Assembly (NCBI RefSeq): GCF_022063185.1
Contig: NZ_CP091913.1
Coordinates: 1,612,001-1,676,000 of the forward strand
Reading direction: 5' to 3'
Source of the DNA: Nostoc sp. UHCC 0870
Lineage (GTDB): Bacteria; Cyanobacteriota; Cyanobacteriia; Cyanobacteriales; Nostocaceae
Length of the DNA stretch: 64,000 bases
Shown: piece after piece, positions 44,769-53,794 of the stretch
Layout of the letters: every line of letters starts with the position of its first letter
Position numbering within the stretch: position 1 is the stretch's first letter
The notes under the pieces: model-generated
What the model was told of the DNA's origin: nothing
The model's input: only the letters and a program-made list of their open reading frames with translations
The model's database searches: none
Position numbers and translations under genes: made by a program

Positions 44769-45944
44769 ACTAATTTCTTCACAGCAATTAATCGTAAAAA
44801 AATACCTCTGGCTTGGCTACAACTAACACGAGAAAAAACTCGCCTAGCTGTAGCTTTAGCAGGAATCGGCTTTGCAGATATTTTGATGTTTATGCAGCTG
44901 GGTTTCCGAGATGCTCTGTACTACAGTAACGTCCGGTTACATGGTAGCTTGCAAGGTGAAATTGTCTTGCTGAATCGTCAATCTAATGCTGTACTGGCGA
45001 TGAAAAGCTTTTCACAACGACGATTGTATAAAGCTTTAGAATTACCGTCAGTACAATCTGTACATCCTATATATTTAGATTACTCGATTTGGAAAAATCC
45101 TGATACTGGTAAAACTAGAAGCATTCTTGTTTTTGGAATTAATCCAGAAACTAATATCTTTAACTTAGAAGGAGTGCAAGAAAATTTAGATAAACTCAAA
45201 CTGCCTGATACTGTTTTATTTGACCGTTCTTCTCGACAAGAATATGGACCAATAGCCAAATATTTTGATGAAGGCAAAAATGTCACAGCAGAAGTTCGCG
45301 GAAGACGCGTTCAAGTTGGTGGATTATTTACTTTAGGTGCTTCATTTGGGGCAGATGGTAATTTAATCACCAGTGATGTTAATTTTTTGCGATTATTTCT
45401 TAATCGTCAACAAGGATTAATTGATATTGGTTTAATTAAATTAAAACCGGGAGCTAATACTGAGGCTGTTGTCCAAGAATTGCGAAGTTATTTACCGGAA
45501 GATATCAATGTTTTAACCAAGCAGGAATTTATTGATTTTGAGCGTCATTATTGGGCAAGTAGCACAGCAATTGGGTTTATTTTTAGTTTAGGGACAATCA
45601 TGGGTTTTATCGTGGGAACTGTGATTGTTTATCAGATTTTGTACACAGAAGTAGCAGACCATTTATCTGAATATGCTACTTTGAAAGCCATCGGCTATAC
45701 CCATAAATATCTATTAGGTGTCATTCTACAAGAAGCAATAATCTTGGCTCTTTTAGGTTATATGCCCGGCTGGGCTTTTACAATGTTCATGTATAAAACT
45801 GCCAGAGATGCTACATTATTACCTGTTTTCATGAGCTTAGAACGTGCTATTACCGTATTGATTTTGACATTTATCATGTGTGTTGTTTCTGGTACAATTG
45901 CTGTCAGAAAATTAAAATCTGCCGACCCCGCAGATATTTTTTAA
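44766..45944 (+). CDS. devC: DevC-type ABC exporter permease
   Basis: 392 aa from TTG 44766. A FtsX/MacB-like permease with an N-terminal TM (LAVALAGIGFADILMFMQLG), a periplasmic domain of about 220 aa (VQSVHPIYLDYSIW, GINPETNIFNLEGVQ), and three C-terminal TMs (TAIGFIFSLGTIMGFIVGTV, LLGVILQEAIILALLGYMPG, VLILTFIMCVVSGTIAV). It ends KLKSADPADIF, typical of DevC. It lies between devB and devA and completes the pump. Confidence 0.9.
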   Translation: MTNFFTAINRKKIPLAWLQLTREKTRLAVALAGIGFADILMFMQLGFRDALYYSNVRLHGSLQGEIVLLNRQSNAVLAMKSFSQRRLYKALELPSVQSVHPIYLDYSIWKNPDTGKTRSILVFGINPETNIFNLEGVQENLDKLKLPDTVLFDRSSRQEYGPIAKYFDEGKNVTAEVRGRRVQVGGLFTLGASFGADGNLITSDVNFLRLFLNRQQGLIDIGLIKLKPGANTEAVVQELRSYLPEDINVLTKQEFIDFERHYWASSTAIGFIFSLGTIMGFIVGTVIVYQILYTEVADHLSEYATLKAIGYTHKYLLGVILQEAIILALLGYMPGWAFTMFMYKTARDATLLPVFMSLERAITVLILTFIMCVVSGTIAVRKLKSADPADIF

Positions 45945-46088
45945 TATGTTGTCATGAAAGTGCATAAATTAAAGATTACCCATTAAAAATCTTTATTTAC
46001 GCCAGAATGTAATAGTTAAAAAATATTTTTAAATTACGAATCACAAATTAAGAATTACGAATTTCTTACACCTCGCCCAAAAATAATC

Positions 46089-46826
46089 ATGAAAAATGAA
46101 CCTGTAATTGCGATTAGCAATCTTAATCACTACTATGGTAAAGGCGCACTCAGAAAACAAATTTTATTTGATATTAACCTTGAAATTTATCCCGGAGAAA
46201 TTGTGATTATGACCGGGCCATCAGGTTCAGGTAAAACTACATTACTGAGTTTGATTGGTGGTTTGCGTTCTGTGCAAGAAGGCAGTTTAAAATTTTTAGG
46301 TGTAGAATTATCTGGTGCAAATCAAAATAAATTGGTGCAAATTCGACGCAGCATTGGCTATATTTTTCAAGCCCATAATCTGCTAGGGTTTTTAACTGCT
46401 AAACAAAACGTACAAATGGCGGTGGAATTGAACGAACACATTTCTCAAGAGGAAGCGATCGCACAATCACAAGCCATGCTCACAGCCGTAGGATTAGAAA
46501 ATCGCGTTGAATATTACCCTGATAATATGTCTGGTGGGCAAAAACAAAGAATTGCGATCGCCCGCGCCCTGGTAAATAATCCCCCACTAGTATTAGCCGA
46601 CGAACCCACAGCCGCTTTAGATAAACAATCAGGACGTGATGTGGTAGAAATCATGCAACGTCTCGCCAAAGATCAAGGAACATCTATCTTGTTAGTCACC
46701 CATGACAACCGCATTTTAGACATCGCCGATCGCATTGTCGAAATGGAAGACGGAATCTTAGCCCGTGACTCCCAAACCGCAATCATCAGTTACGATGCTG
46801 GAGCGTGGACTGAAAACAATAGTTGA
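46089..46826 (+). CDS. devA: DevA-type ABC ATPase
   Basis: 245 aa. MacB/LolD-class ATPase: Walker A MTGPSGSGKTTLLSLIGGL, Q-loop GYIFQAHNLLGFL, signature MSGGQKQRIAIARAL, Walker B LVLADEPTAALD, switch VTHDNRI. It powers the DevB-DevC exporter. Its stop codon abuts the stop of the convergent gene at 46827 with no spacer. Confidence 0.94.
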   Translation: MKNEPVIAISNLNHYYGKGALRKQILFDINLEIYPGEIVIMTGPSGSGKTTLLSLIGGLRSVQEGSLKFLGVELSGANQNKLVQIRRSIGYIFQAHNLLGFLTAKQNVQMAVELNEHISQEEAIAQSQAMLTAVGLENRVEYYPDNMSGGQKQRIAIARALVNNPPLVLADEPTAALDKQSGRDVVEIMQRLAKDQGTSILLVTHDNRILDIADRIVEMEDGILARDSQTAIISYDAGAWTENNS

Positions 46827-47633
46827 CTATCGTTTAGTAGAACTTGATGGATTCTGTGGTGTGGAAACATTGGGTTGGCGGCTGGTGCGGAAAGTCACAT
46901 TTACGCCTTCATTTGATTGTTCCAACACCAATAATGGCGTAGGTTTAGCTTTTTGATCCCAGTGCATAGTGGCAATCCTTCCTTGAATTGTGGGTTGCCA
47001 GTTATCTTCCCCTTCTACAGGGCTAAGATATGTTTCAATACAGTCAATAATTTGGCTAATCGTGGCAGAAGTTGCTTGTGTTGGTAACTTCATCAAGCGA
47101 ATTTGAATCCGAAATAACACGCGTTTAGCTATATTAGGTGGAGTACCTGATTCATATTCAACATCAAAAATTTCATCTATTTGCCGTGCCGCATTGTTAG
47201 CAATCCCTACTGTTCCTTGCTGTGATTGACTGGGGCGTAAAGCTTGGGTAATTTTGTCTTTAACCCTAATTTTAGTTTGATTAACAATGGCAAAATGAAA
47301 TACTTCCTCAGACATCCGCATCCGCAGGTAGTCTAGGTTAAAGTCCCGCGAGTTAACTAAATCGGGATTAGTTTCCATTTTGCGAATTGTTTCTAGAGCT
47401 AGTTTAAATTTTTTCTCTAATTCTCTCGCACGGAATTGCTCAAATTTGATTTTTTTCTCAAATTTAGTAATTTGAAGTTTCCCAAAAATAATCAATGCAA
47501 TCAACGCTACAAATAATCCTCCAGAAGTCATCATTAAAATTGGTGGGATTGGAGAATCTTTTGCTGGTGCTGGCTGTGTCGTCCCCTTTTTCGTTTTTGG
47601 TGGCGATTGAGCAAGATATATGGGAGTTAGCAT
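46827..47633 (-). CDS. Conserved cyanobacterial membrane-anchored protein, unknown function
   Basis: 268 aa. A Pro/Thr-rich leader (PPKTKKGTTQPAPAKDSPIP) and one TM (GGLFVALIALIIFGKLQITK) are followed by a coiled-coil helix (FEQFRARELEKKFKLALETI). A soluble domain comes next (DYLRMRMSEEVFHFAIVNQT, FDVEYESGTPPNIAKRVLFR). No enzyme motif is recognised. It meets devA tail to tail. Confidence 0.75.
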   Translation of the reverse strand: MLTPIYLAQSPPKTKKGTTQPAPAKDSPIPPILMMTSGGLFVALIALIIFGKLQITKFEKKIKFEQFRARELEKKFKLALETIRKMETNPDLVNSRDFNLDYLRMRMSEEVFHFAIVNQTKIRVKDKITQALRPSQSQQGTVGIANNAARQIDEIFDVEYESGTPPNIAKRVLFRIQIRLMKLPTQATSATISQIIDCIETYLSPVEGEDNWQPTIQGRIATMHWDQKAKPTPLLVLEQSNEGVNVTFRTSRQPNVSTPQNPSSSTKR

Positions 47634-47738
47634 AGGTAGTAAACGGAAACACTGGACTTATTATTTTTAGGATGCCCATATTTTGCCTGTGAACTTGCTG
47701 TATTATTGGTATTTTTTACAGCTTGTCTCCCACTGCAT

Positions 47739-48566
47739 ATGTACAGAAACCCAAGTGTTCCGACTGGGAAGTCTCCAAGTCTTAAACCACTTTCCTCAGA
47801 TGCGTCTGCTGATTTGAGTAATATTCGCCTCATCGCTACGGATATGGATGGCACACTGACGAATCAGGGAAAATTTTCTACTGCTTTACTGCAAGCATTG
47901 GAAGATTTACAAACGGCTGGAATTAAAGTCATTATTGTTACAGGACGTTCTGCGGGTTGGGTGAATGGATTAAATAGCTTGATGCCAATTGCTGGAGCGA
48001 TCGCAGAAAATGGCGGCTTATTCTATTTATCTGGAAGTGAGGAAACAGTAGCATTGACACCCATTGCCGATTTCACAGCCCATCGCCAACACCTAGCTGT
48101 CATCTTTACCCAATTAAAAGCTAAATTTCCCCAAATTCAAGAATCGGCCGACAATCGCTTTCGCATCACCGACTGGACATTTGATGTAGCGGGTTTGAGT
48201 CTAGATGAACTACAAACCCTAAGTAATCTTTGTCACGATATGGATTGGGGATTTACTTACAGTAATGTGCAGTGTCACATTAAACCCCAAGGGCAAGAGA
48301 AAGCCATTGGTTTATTACAAGTATTGCGAGAATACTTTCCTGATTATGCCCCAGAACAAATTGTGACAGTTGGTGATAGTCCAAATGATGAAAGTTTATT
48401 TAATCAAAGTTATTTCCCAATGTCTGTAGGCGTGGCGAATGTGTTGAAATATGCCAACCAAATACAATATCAGCCAGTTTACATGACGACGGCGGCTGAA
48501 GGAGAAGGTTTTTGTGAATTAGCAAGTTATATCTTGGAAAGCAAGAGAAAAGCTAGGGCTACTTAG
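47739..48566 (+). CDS. HAD-superfamily hydrolase (Cof/sucrose-phosphatase-like)
   Basis: 275 aa from ATG 47739 (TTG 47706 would extend by 11). Motif I is IRLIATDMDGTLTNQG (both Asp), motif II VTGRS, motif III Lys in GQEKAIGLL, and motif IV TVGDSPNDESLF. The C2 cap between motifs fits Cof-type phosphatases. The substrate is unknown. It is followed by a strong palindromic repeat. Confidence 0.88.
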   Translation: MYRNPSVPTGKSPSLKPLSSDASADLSNIRLIATDMDGTLTNQGKFSTALLQALEDLQTAGIKVIIVTGRSAGWVNGLNSLMPIAGAIAENGGLFYLSGSEETVALTPIADFTAHRQHLAVIFTQLKAKFPQIQESADNRFRITDWTFDVAGLSLDELQTLSNLCHDMDWGFTYSNVQCHIKPQGQEKAIGLLQVLREYFPDYAPEQIVTVGDSPNDESLFNQSYFPMSVGVANVLKYANQIQYQPVYMTTAAEGEGFCELASYILESKRKARAT

Positions 48567-48594
48567 TGGTCTATCAAGTTAGTTTGGACGGTTC

Positions 48595-48644
48595 GTAGTA
48601 AGGACTTTAGTCCTGACTTTTCTAAGGACTAAAGTCCTTACTAC
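48595..48644. terminator. Perfect 20-bp-stem palindromic repeat between convergent genes
   Basis: GTAGTAAGGACTTTAGTCCT pairs with AGGACTAAAGTCCTTACTAC (48625-48644), with a 10-nt loop. It lies between the HAD gene and the convergent gene at 48703. A diverged, inverted copy is at 27680-27774. It probably terminates both genes but belongs to a dispersed repeat family. Confidence 0.7.
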
Positions 48645-48702
48645 AAACTTACTTATCCCTCAATTAAAATTTGATAACCTACTAGTCCCCAGTCCCCAGT
48701 CC

Positions 48703-49482
48703 CTACACCAAATAACTAGTATTCGGCACAATCGGAAAGAAAGCATACTCATACCAAGCAGTCCAGATAAAACTACGTATCCAGCGATCGCGTTTTTCTG
48801 GACTTAATTCATACTCAAATGCTCCTTCAGATAAATCAATCGCGGATAGATGCGAGTTACAACCGCAACCATGCTGATAAGTAAAACCATATTTAGAAGC
48901 GATACTTTGCACCTTCATTTGCACTGCAAATACTTTACACGCATGAAGTATGGCATCCCAAGAACGCTTGTGTTCTATATCCCGCTTGTCAAATCTCAAA
49001 GCGCGTTCTTCAAACACATGATCGCGATAAATCGGTGCTAAATGCACATGATAAAAACTGGCTGGAAGTTCGTAACCAAACTCATCGAAGAGTTCTAACC
49101 CAATCCGCGCCACTTTGATTTCATCAGCGTAATCAGACCCCTTTAACTCTAAATTACGCAAAATTTCCCCAAAATTGGGATAGTTCTGAGTCAGGAAATC
49201 ATAACCGTAGAACTCTAGAGTTTCTCGCCCTAATTGCCCAAACAACTGACAAAATGATGGCTTGAGGTGAGCAAGTTCTGGGCGTTCGTTAAACAAGTCA
49301 ACATTACCCTGTTCTAACTTGTATAAGAACAACTGCGCCATCTCAACATAAACCTGTGGATTGCAGAGTCCAGTATTGACTGCACCTTTAGCAATATCTT
49401 GCCATATAGGAGGAAGTTGAGTCACAGCCACAGCATTTTCGCCTGCTATAACTGCGACACTGGGGAATTCAAGAACCTGCAT
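48703..49482 (-). CDS. Conserved cyanobacterial protein of unknown function
   Basis: 259 aa from ATG 49482 with GGAG 7 bp upstream. A start at 49557 would overlap the peptidase gene. It is rich in aromatic residues and has charged His/Cys motifs (YQHGCGCNSHLSAIDLSEG, FYHVHLAPIYRDHVFEERAL) that could bind metal. The clustered HGCGCNSH is the most notable segment. No family function is known to me. It lies 22 bp downstream of the M20 gene, probably in the same transcript. Confidence 0.7.
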   Translation of the reverse strand: MQVLEFPSVAVIAGENAVAVTQLPPIWQDIAKGAVNTGLCNPQVYVEMAQLFLYKLEQGNVDLFNERPELAHLKPSFCQLFGQLGRETLEFYGYDFLTQNYPNFGEILRNLELKGSDYADEIKVARIGLELFDEFGYELPASFYHVHLAPIYRDHVFEERALRFDKRDIEHKRSWDAILHACKVFAVQMKVQSIASKYGFTYQHGCGCNSHLSAIDLSEGAFEYELSPEKRDRWIRSFIWTAWYEYAFFPIVPNTSYLV

Positions 49483-49504
49483 TAACAATCTCCGTAAGTA
49501 AGCT

Positions 49505-50692
49505 TTAGATTGATGTTTGCTGAAAATACTTACAAGCGGCGTAAGCCATTGTGACAACTCCTGTCACAATAGCAGATTCATCCACTTCAAATTCAGGGTG
49601 ATGTAAGGGATGATTGATAATTCGCTCAGAGTACCCTACACCCAAGCGAAACATTGCACCGGGGACGTGTTCCAAATATACCGAAAAATCTTCCGCACCT
49701 AGAGACGGTTCTGGTAAAACTTGAACGCGATCACTACCCCAAGCTGCTTCACCTGCTGATTGTAATATTTGCGTCAGCGCATAATCATTATTGACACCGG
49801 GTACACCTTGGTGATAATTTACCTTATACCGCGCACCGTAGGAATGACAGACATTAGCCACAATTTTTTCAATCCAGCTTGGAAGTTGAGCGCGGGTTTC
49901 TGGATGGAGCGATCGCACTGTTCCCAATAACTGTACTTGATCAGCAATAATATTAGCCGCTCTCCCGCCGCTAATTTTACCAATACTCAACACCACCGGA
50001 CGCAATGGATTTTGAGTACGGCTAATAGCTTGTTGTAAGGAAGTAATCACCTGCGCCGCAATCCAAATCGCGTCAATCGCCTCATGGGGACGCGCACCAT
50101 GACCAGATTCCCCGATAATGATAATCTCCAAATCATCAGCCGCCGCCGTCAACGCCCCATAACGCACACCAATTGAACCAGCCGGGATAGAAGGGAAAAC
50201 ATGAACCCCTAAAACAGCCGCAACATTTTTCATCACCCCATCTTGAATCATCCAGCTTGCGCCTTGGGCAATTTCCTCCGCAGGCTGAAACAAAAACCGC
50301 ACATTTCCGCCTAATTCCTCCGCCATTTGCGAAAGTATCATCGCCGTTCCCAAACCTATCGTAGTATGGATATCATGACCGCAAGCGTGCATGACACCTT
50401 TTGTTTTAGAAGCATATTCCAACCCCGTAGATTCTTGAATCGGCAAAGCATCCATATCAGCACGAATTGCCAAAAAACACTCATCCTCAGCAGCAGTTTT
50501 AATTTCTCCCACTACCCCCGTTTTGCCGATACCTTCTTGTACACGCAGACCGCTAGAAGATAAGACACCGGCCACAAACGCAGCAGTTTGATACTCTTGA
50601 CCGCTAAGTTCTGGATGAGAGTGAATATGACGACGAATCTCAATCAGGCGGGGTGCTAGTTTTGTGGCTAAGTCTTGAATATGGGTCAGCAT
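49505..50692 (-). CDS. M20-family amidohydrolase/peptidase
   Basis: 395 aa. The amidohydrolase pattern is clear: RRHIHSHPELSGQEYQTAAF, FLAIRADMDALPIQESTG, GVMHACGHDIHTTIGLG (metal Cys and His), LFQPAEEIAQGASWMI (catalytic Glu), LPEPSLGAEDFSVY (metal Glu/Asp) and NHPLHHPEFEVDE. It hydrolyses N-acyl amino acids or similar amides (IAA-amino-acid/hippurate hydrolase type). Confidence 0.92.
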   Translation of the reverse strand: MLTHIQDLATKLAPRLIEIRRHIHSHPELSGQEYQTAAFVAGVLSSSGLRVQEGIGKTGVVGEIKTAAEDECFLAIRADMDALPIQESTGLEYASKTKGVMHACGHDIHTTIGLGTAMILSQMAEELGGNVRFLFQPAEEIAQGASWMIQDGVMKNVAAVLGVHVFPSIPAGSIGVRYGALTAAADDLEIIIIGESGHGARPHEAIDAIWIAAQVITSLQQAISRTQNPLRPVVLSIGKISGGRAANIIADQVQLLGTVRSLHPETRAQLPSWIEKIVANVCHSYGARYKVNYHQGVPGVNNDYALTQILQSAGEAAWGSDRVQVLPEPSLGAEDFSVYLEHVPGAMFRLGVGYSERIINHPLHHPEFEVDESAIVTGVVTMAYAACKYFQQTSI

Positions 50693-50853
50693 TGCTTGAT
50701 ATTAATTAAAAGGCTTTGTTCCATCATAAAGAGGGATTAGGGATTGGGTAATGGGGATTGGAAATAGAGAAAACAATTCTCACCCTCTCACTCTCTGCGC
50801 CTCTGCGCCTCTGCGTGATCATTTATAAATTCACTGAATCAAAGCCGAAAACT

Positions 50854-51447
50854 CTATGGATTCATAATTAAACTTAAATCCAAAACAAACCCAGGTAATA
50901 CATCTTCCCCAGAAAGCTGTGGCGGTTGCTCAACAGAAAAATTAATGGTTTCTACCTCAACACCAGGGCGATAAATTTCTACTAACGGCGTTTGGGGGTC
51001 AATCAACCAACCCAAGCGAACACCATTATCCCGATACTCCTGCATTTTTGCCCGTAATGTCTTTAAAGAATCAGTTGCAGAGCGCAACTCAATCACAAAA
51101 TCTGGACACATTGGCGGAAAGCGTCGCCTTTGTTCACTAGTCAAAGCCTCCCAGCGTTCTGTTTTCACCCAAGCAACATCCGGCGAACGAAAAGCACCAT
51201 TAGGTAAACGAAACTCAGTTGAGGAGTCAAATACTTTACCCAGTTTTGTTTGACGATTCCACAAGCCAACTTGTAGATTGAGATCCGAATTTCTAATACC
51301 GCTTTCGCCGCCAGTTGGTGGCATAATAATTAATTCTCCTGCGGCTGTAAGTTCTATCCGCCATTCATCATTGGCTATGCACAGTTGATAAAACTGCTCG
51401 TCTGTCAGACCTACGGCTGGGGGAATGTTGAGAGTCAGAGTTTCCAT
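50854..51447 (-). CDS. Uma2-family (DUF820) PD-(D/E)XK endonuclease-like protein
   Basis: 197 aa. Uma2 markers are present: EWRIELTAAGELIIMPPTGG, STEFRLPNGAFRSPDVAWV (the conserved RSPDVAW), and PDFVIELRSATDSLKTLRAK (E-x-K-like active site; here E-L-R, then Lys further on). The family is greatly expanded in cyanobacteria and its role is unclear. Confidence 0.9.
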   Translation of the reverse strand: METLTLNIPPAVGLTDEQFYQLCIANDEWRIELTAAGELIIMPPTGGESGIRNSDLNLQVGLWNRQTKLGKVFDSSTEFRLPNGAFRSPDVAWVKTERWEALTSEQRRRFPPMCPDFVIELRSATDSLKTLRAKMQEYRDNGVRLGWLIDPQTPLVEIYRPGVEVETINFSVEQPPQLSGEDVLPGFVLDLSLIMNP

Positions 51448-51521
51448 AGGTATTTAATGGGGTTTATTTTATTATGAGCGATACTTACGGCAAGCAGGTA
51501 CGCTAACGCTTCAATACCTAA

Positions 51522-51660
51522 TAACGCCGTGTGCAACTTTCTCTCAAACCTAACCCCCAACCCCTTCCCTACAAGGGAAGGGGCGCAAGAATCAAAGCCT
51601 CTCTCCTTGCAGGGAAGGGGTTTGGAGAGGGGTTTCAAAAATAAGTTGCACATCGCGTTA
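51522..51660. mobile_element. MITE-like element with TAACGC...TTGCACA inverted ends
   Basis: TAACGCCGTGTGCAACTT (51522-51539) and AAGTTGCACATCGCGTTA (51643-51660) match at 16 of 18 positions as inverted repeats. The core holds two GGGAAGGGG hairpins. A partial copy lies at 3271-3362. It sits between the Uma2 gene and the DGR template repeat. No other feature is seen in 51661-51836. Confidence 0.65.
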
Positions 51661-51836
51661 TATAGAAATATGAATAATTTGAAGAGTCAGACGACTGTTC
51701 AGCATTTTTTGCTTACCAAGTCATCTAACTCAATTTGATTTTCGGATGAAGTCACCCCCATCACTGGAATAGGTCTGGACTCCCCTTCTGTACGCTTGAT
51801 AAATTCCCATCTACCAATTCTGACCGAGAGGAGCAA

Positions 51837-51960
51837 TCGCGGGGGAACAAACAACCCGCAAACCGATGTTGTTGTTCCTGTTGTCCGGCTCGTTCCTGTT
51901 GCGATATGCACAGCGACAGTTCCTAGGATTGTTGTTCCAAGAACCACCGCGCAGCAGCCG
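51837..51960 (-). other. DGR template repeat (TR), 124 bp
   Basis: It is read on the minus strand, 18 bp after the reverse transcriptase stop. It matches the variable repeat 53806-53929 over all 124 bp except for 11 positions. Ten of those are adenines in the TR that are C (2) or T (8) in the VR; the other is a synonymous T to G. It encodes [20 protein letters not shown], full of AAC codons, the classic DGR template design. The TR is presumably copied from RNA with adenine mutagenesis. Confidence 0.97.
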
Positions 51961-51978
51961 GAAGTGCCTATCCCATCT

Positions 51979-53037
51979 TCAATTTCTTGAAAAAACAAGA
52001 GAATTGAATATCTTTTGACGTAATGTCCAAGTATTACCTTGGTCTAAATGGGCGTACCAGCTTTGTAGAGATGCAGACACTTTTTCATCGTCAATTTTAC
52101 CTTTGGCATAGTCTATCTGCATTTCTCTAAGTCTGCGTCTGGCACGGCGTAAATTTTCTGTTCTCACGCGAATAGAATTTGGTAGAACACGAAACCCCAG
52201 AAAAGTCGCTCCCTCTTTAGTTGCGAACAGTTGACTTTTAATGGGATGAATTTTCAACCTTAAATGTATCAGGTATTCTTCTATGGCATATCTGGCTGTT
52301 TGCAAAAATTCATAGTCATCAGAAAATAAAGCAAAATCATCAACGTAGCGTAGATATTTACTCGCTTTTAGTTGCTGTTTGACAAAGTGATCTAAGCCAT
52401 TAAGATATACATTAGCGAAAAACTGGCTTGTTAGATTGCCAATTGGTAAACCGCGTCTACGTTCTAGCGGTGTGAGTAAATCATCATTGGGGAAATAATG
52501 TATTATTGGTTCTTGTTGATTACTGCCATCAATAATAGTATCAATTAACCAAAGTGTATCAGGACATTTAATCTTGCGACGTAAAAGAGATTTTAAAATA
52601 GTATGGTCAATACTAGGAAAATATTTTTGGATATCACATTGCAGAGTATAATTACTGGAACGAGCAAATTTAATGAAGCAATTTAAAGCCCGATGTGTGC
52701 CAAAACCGATTCTGTTGGCATAAGTATCATGGATAAATGTTGGCTCAAAAATCGGAACAATCACATTGCAAAGAGCATGATGTACAATTCTATCTCGATA
52801 AGGAGCAGCAGAAATTAAACGGGGTTTTGGTTCTTTGATTTCAAAAGTTTTATATCGACCTGGGCGATAAGATTTTGATTTTAAGTCTGTTTGGATTTTA
52901 ATTAATTCTGCTTCTAAGTTATAGTTAAAATTAAGAATATTCTCTCGATAGCGTTTACCTTTTTGAGCTTGTCTTGCAGCTTGTATTAGGTTGGCAAAGT
53001 CTGTGATTTGATGCCATAAGTTGCCGTGGCGTTTCAT
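51979..53037 (-). CDS. DGR reverse transcriptase
   Basis: 352 aa. RT landmarks: [20 protein letters not shown] (RT 2), [14 protein letters not shown] (motif A Asp), [20 protein letters not shown] (the I/L-G-x-x-x-S-Q motif that marks DGR enzymes instead of QGxxxSP), [10 protein letters not shown] (YVDD active site) and [11 protein letters not shown]. The C-terminal thumb is basic ([18 protein letters not shown]). It makes mutagenised cDNA from the TR, with Avd, for homing into the target gene. The order target-avd-RT-TR, all on one strand, is a standard cassette. Confidence 0.97.
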   Translation of the reverse strand: MKRHGNLWHQITDFANLIQAARQAQKGKRYRENILNFNYNLEAELIKIQTDLKSKSYRPGRYKTFEIKEPKPRLISAAPYRDRIVHHALCNVIVPIFEPTFIHDTYANRIGFGTHRALNCFIKFARSSNYTLQCDIQKYFPSIDHTILKSLLRRKIKCPDTLWLIDTIIDGSNQQEPIIHYFPNDDLLTPLERRRGLPIGNLTSQFFANVYLNGLDHFVKQQLKASKYLRYVDDFALFSDDYEFLQTARYAIEEYLIHLRLKIHPIKSQLFATKEGATFLGFRVLPNSIRVRTENLRRARRRLREMQIDYAKGKIDDEKVSASLQSWYAHLDQGNTWTLRQKIFNSLVFSRN

Positions 53038-53139
53038 AGTTTTGTATTATGGTTTGTGCTGTATTTATTGAATCTCAGCCCTTAATACCTATTAGGAAAA
53101 AATACTATAGTGTTTCCTAATCCCATCAGGTATATCATA

Positions 53140-53175
53140 GCCCCCTCCCTGCTGGCGGGGAGGGGGTTGGGGGTG
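53140..53175. repeat. GC-rich hairpin of the ATAGCGTTTC repeat family
   Basis: AGCCCCCTCCCTGCTGGCGG followed by GGAGGGGG forms a strong hairpin in the avd-RT gap. CTATAGTGTTTCCTAAT upstream is a drifted left end of the family seen at 13227. Confidence 0.55.
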
Positions 53176-53220
53176 GGGTTCTTGTACCTTCTACTTCTAG
53201 ACACGAATGATTTTAAAAAA

Positions 53221-53317
53221 TTGTAGGTTGGGTTGACGCAAGGAAACCCAACACCGATATCAATATTGAGTCGCCAAGACCTGTGTTGGGTTGCGCTACG
53301 CTTAACCCAACCTACAA
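53221..53317. mobile_element. 97-bp MITE with 14-bp perfect ends, overlapping the avd 3' end
   Basis: TTGTAGGTTGGGTT (53221-53234) and AACCCAACCTACAA (53304-53317) are perfect inverted repeats. Within the right end, CTA at 53312-53314 is the TAG stop codon of the minus-strand avd gene. The last residues of Avd (VL) are therefore encoded by the element. No clear target duplication is seen. Confidence 0.75.
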
Positions 53318-53662
53318 AACAATGGCTGTTTGTTTTTGTTGTTTAATCCAAGCACCTAAATCAATACCAATTTCGTTAATTAATTTACTTGCGTATTCAT
53401 AACGCGGAGATTCGATTAATTCTAAATCTAAAAGTAAGCGAGTTTGATAACGTAAAATATCTAGTTTAGTATTTAAGGTTTGTAAAATTATTAATCTATC
53501 TTTGCTATAGCGTGCTGTAATTAGATTGTCTAGGAGATCGTAAAGCCCAGAAATAATTCGGTTGCCTAAAATAAATTTGTGATCGCGGGGTAAACGGTTG
53601 AGAATCGGCACGTACCAGCGAATTAAATCGTAAATTCTTTGGATAATTGGTAATTCATTCAT
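53312..53662 (-). CDS. avd: DGR accessory protein Avd (four-helix bundle)
   Basis: 116 aa. Helical and basic throughout ([79 protein letters not shown]), matching Avd/S23-like four-helix bundles. These pentamerise and bring RT and template RNA together. It lies between target and RT as in other cassettes. The 3' end is formed by a MITE. Confidence 0.9.
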   Translation of the reverse strand: MNELPIIQRIYDLIRWYVPILNRLPRDHKFILGNRIISGLYDLLDNLITARYSKDRLIILQTLNTKLDILRYQTRLLLDLELIESPRYEYASKLINEIGIDLGAWIKQQKQTAIVL

Positions 53663-53794
53663 GCAAAGTATGATATAGTAAATTAGGCAATAAATCCCAC
53701 TTAGTTGTCAATTTCGTAAAAAAAATATCCGCCTGCGGCGGAGGGTTAAGAAAATTAAGAAATGTAAAGAGCAAAAGGGCAAAAGCGAAAAGTG

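Noticed and set aside
51699..51998. Antisense and alternative frames over TR and VR (also 53755-53943)
   Set aside because: They are shadows of the repeat pair. The codon pattern of variation fits only the caspase frame.
53312..53662. Reading the small helical protein as an rRNA-intron S23 protein
   Set aside because: The fold is similar, but the position between a VR-bearing target and a DGR RT makes Avd the better call.
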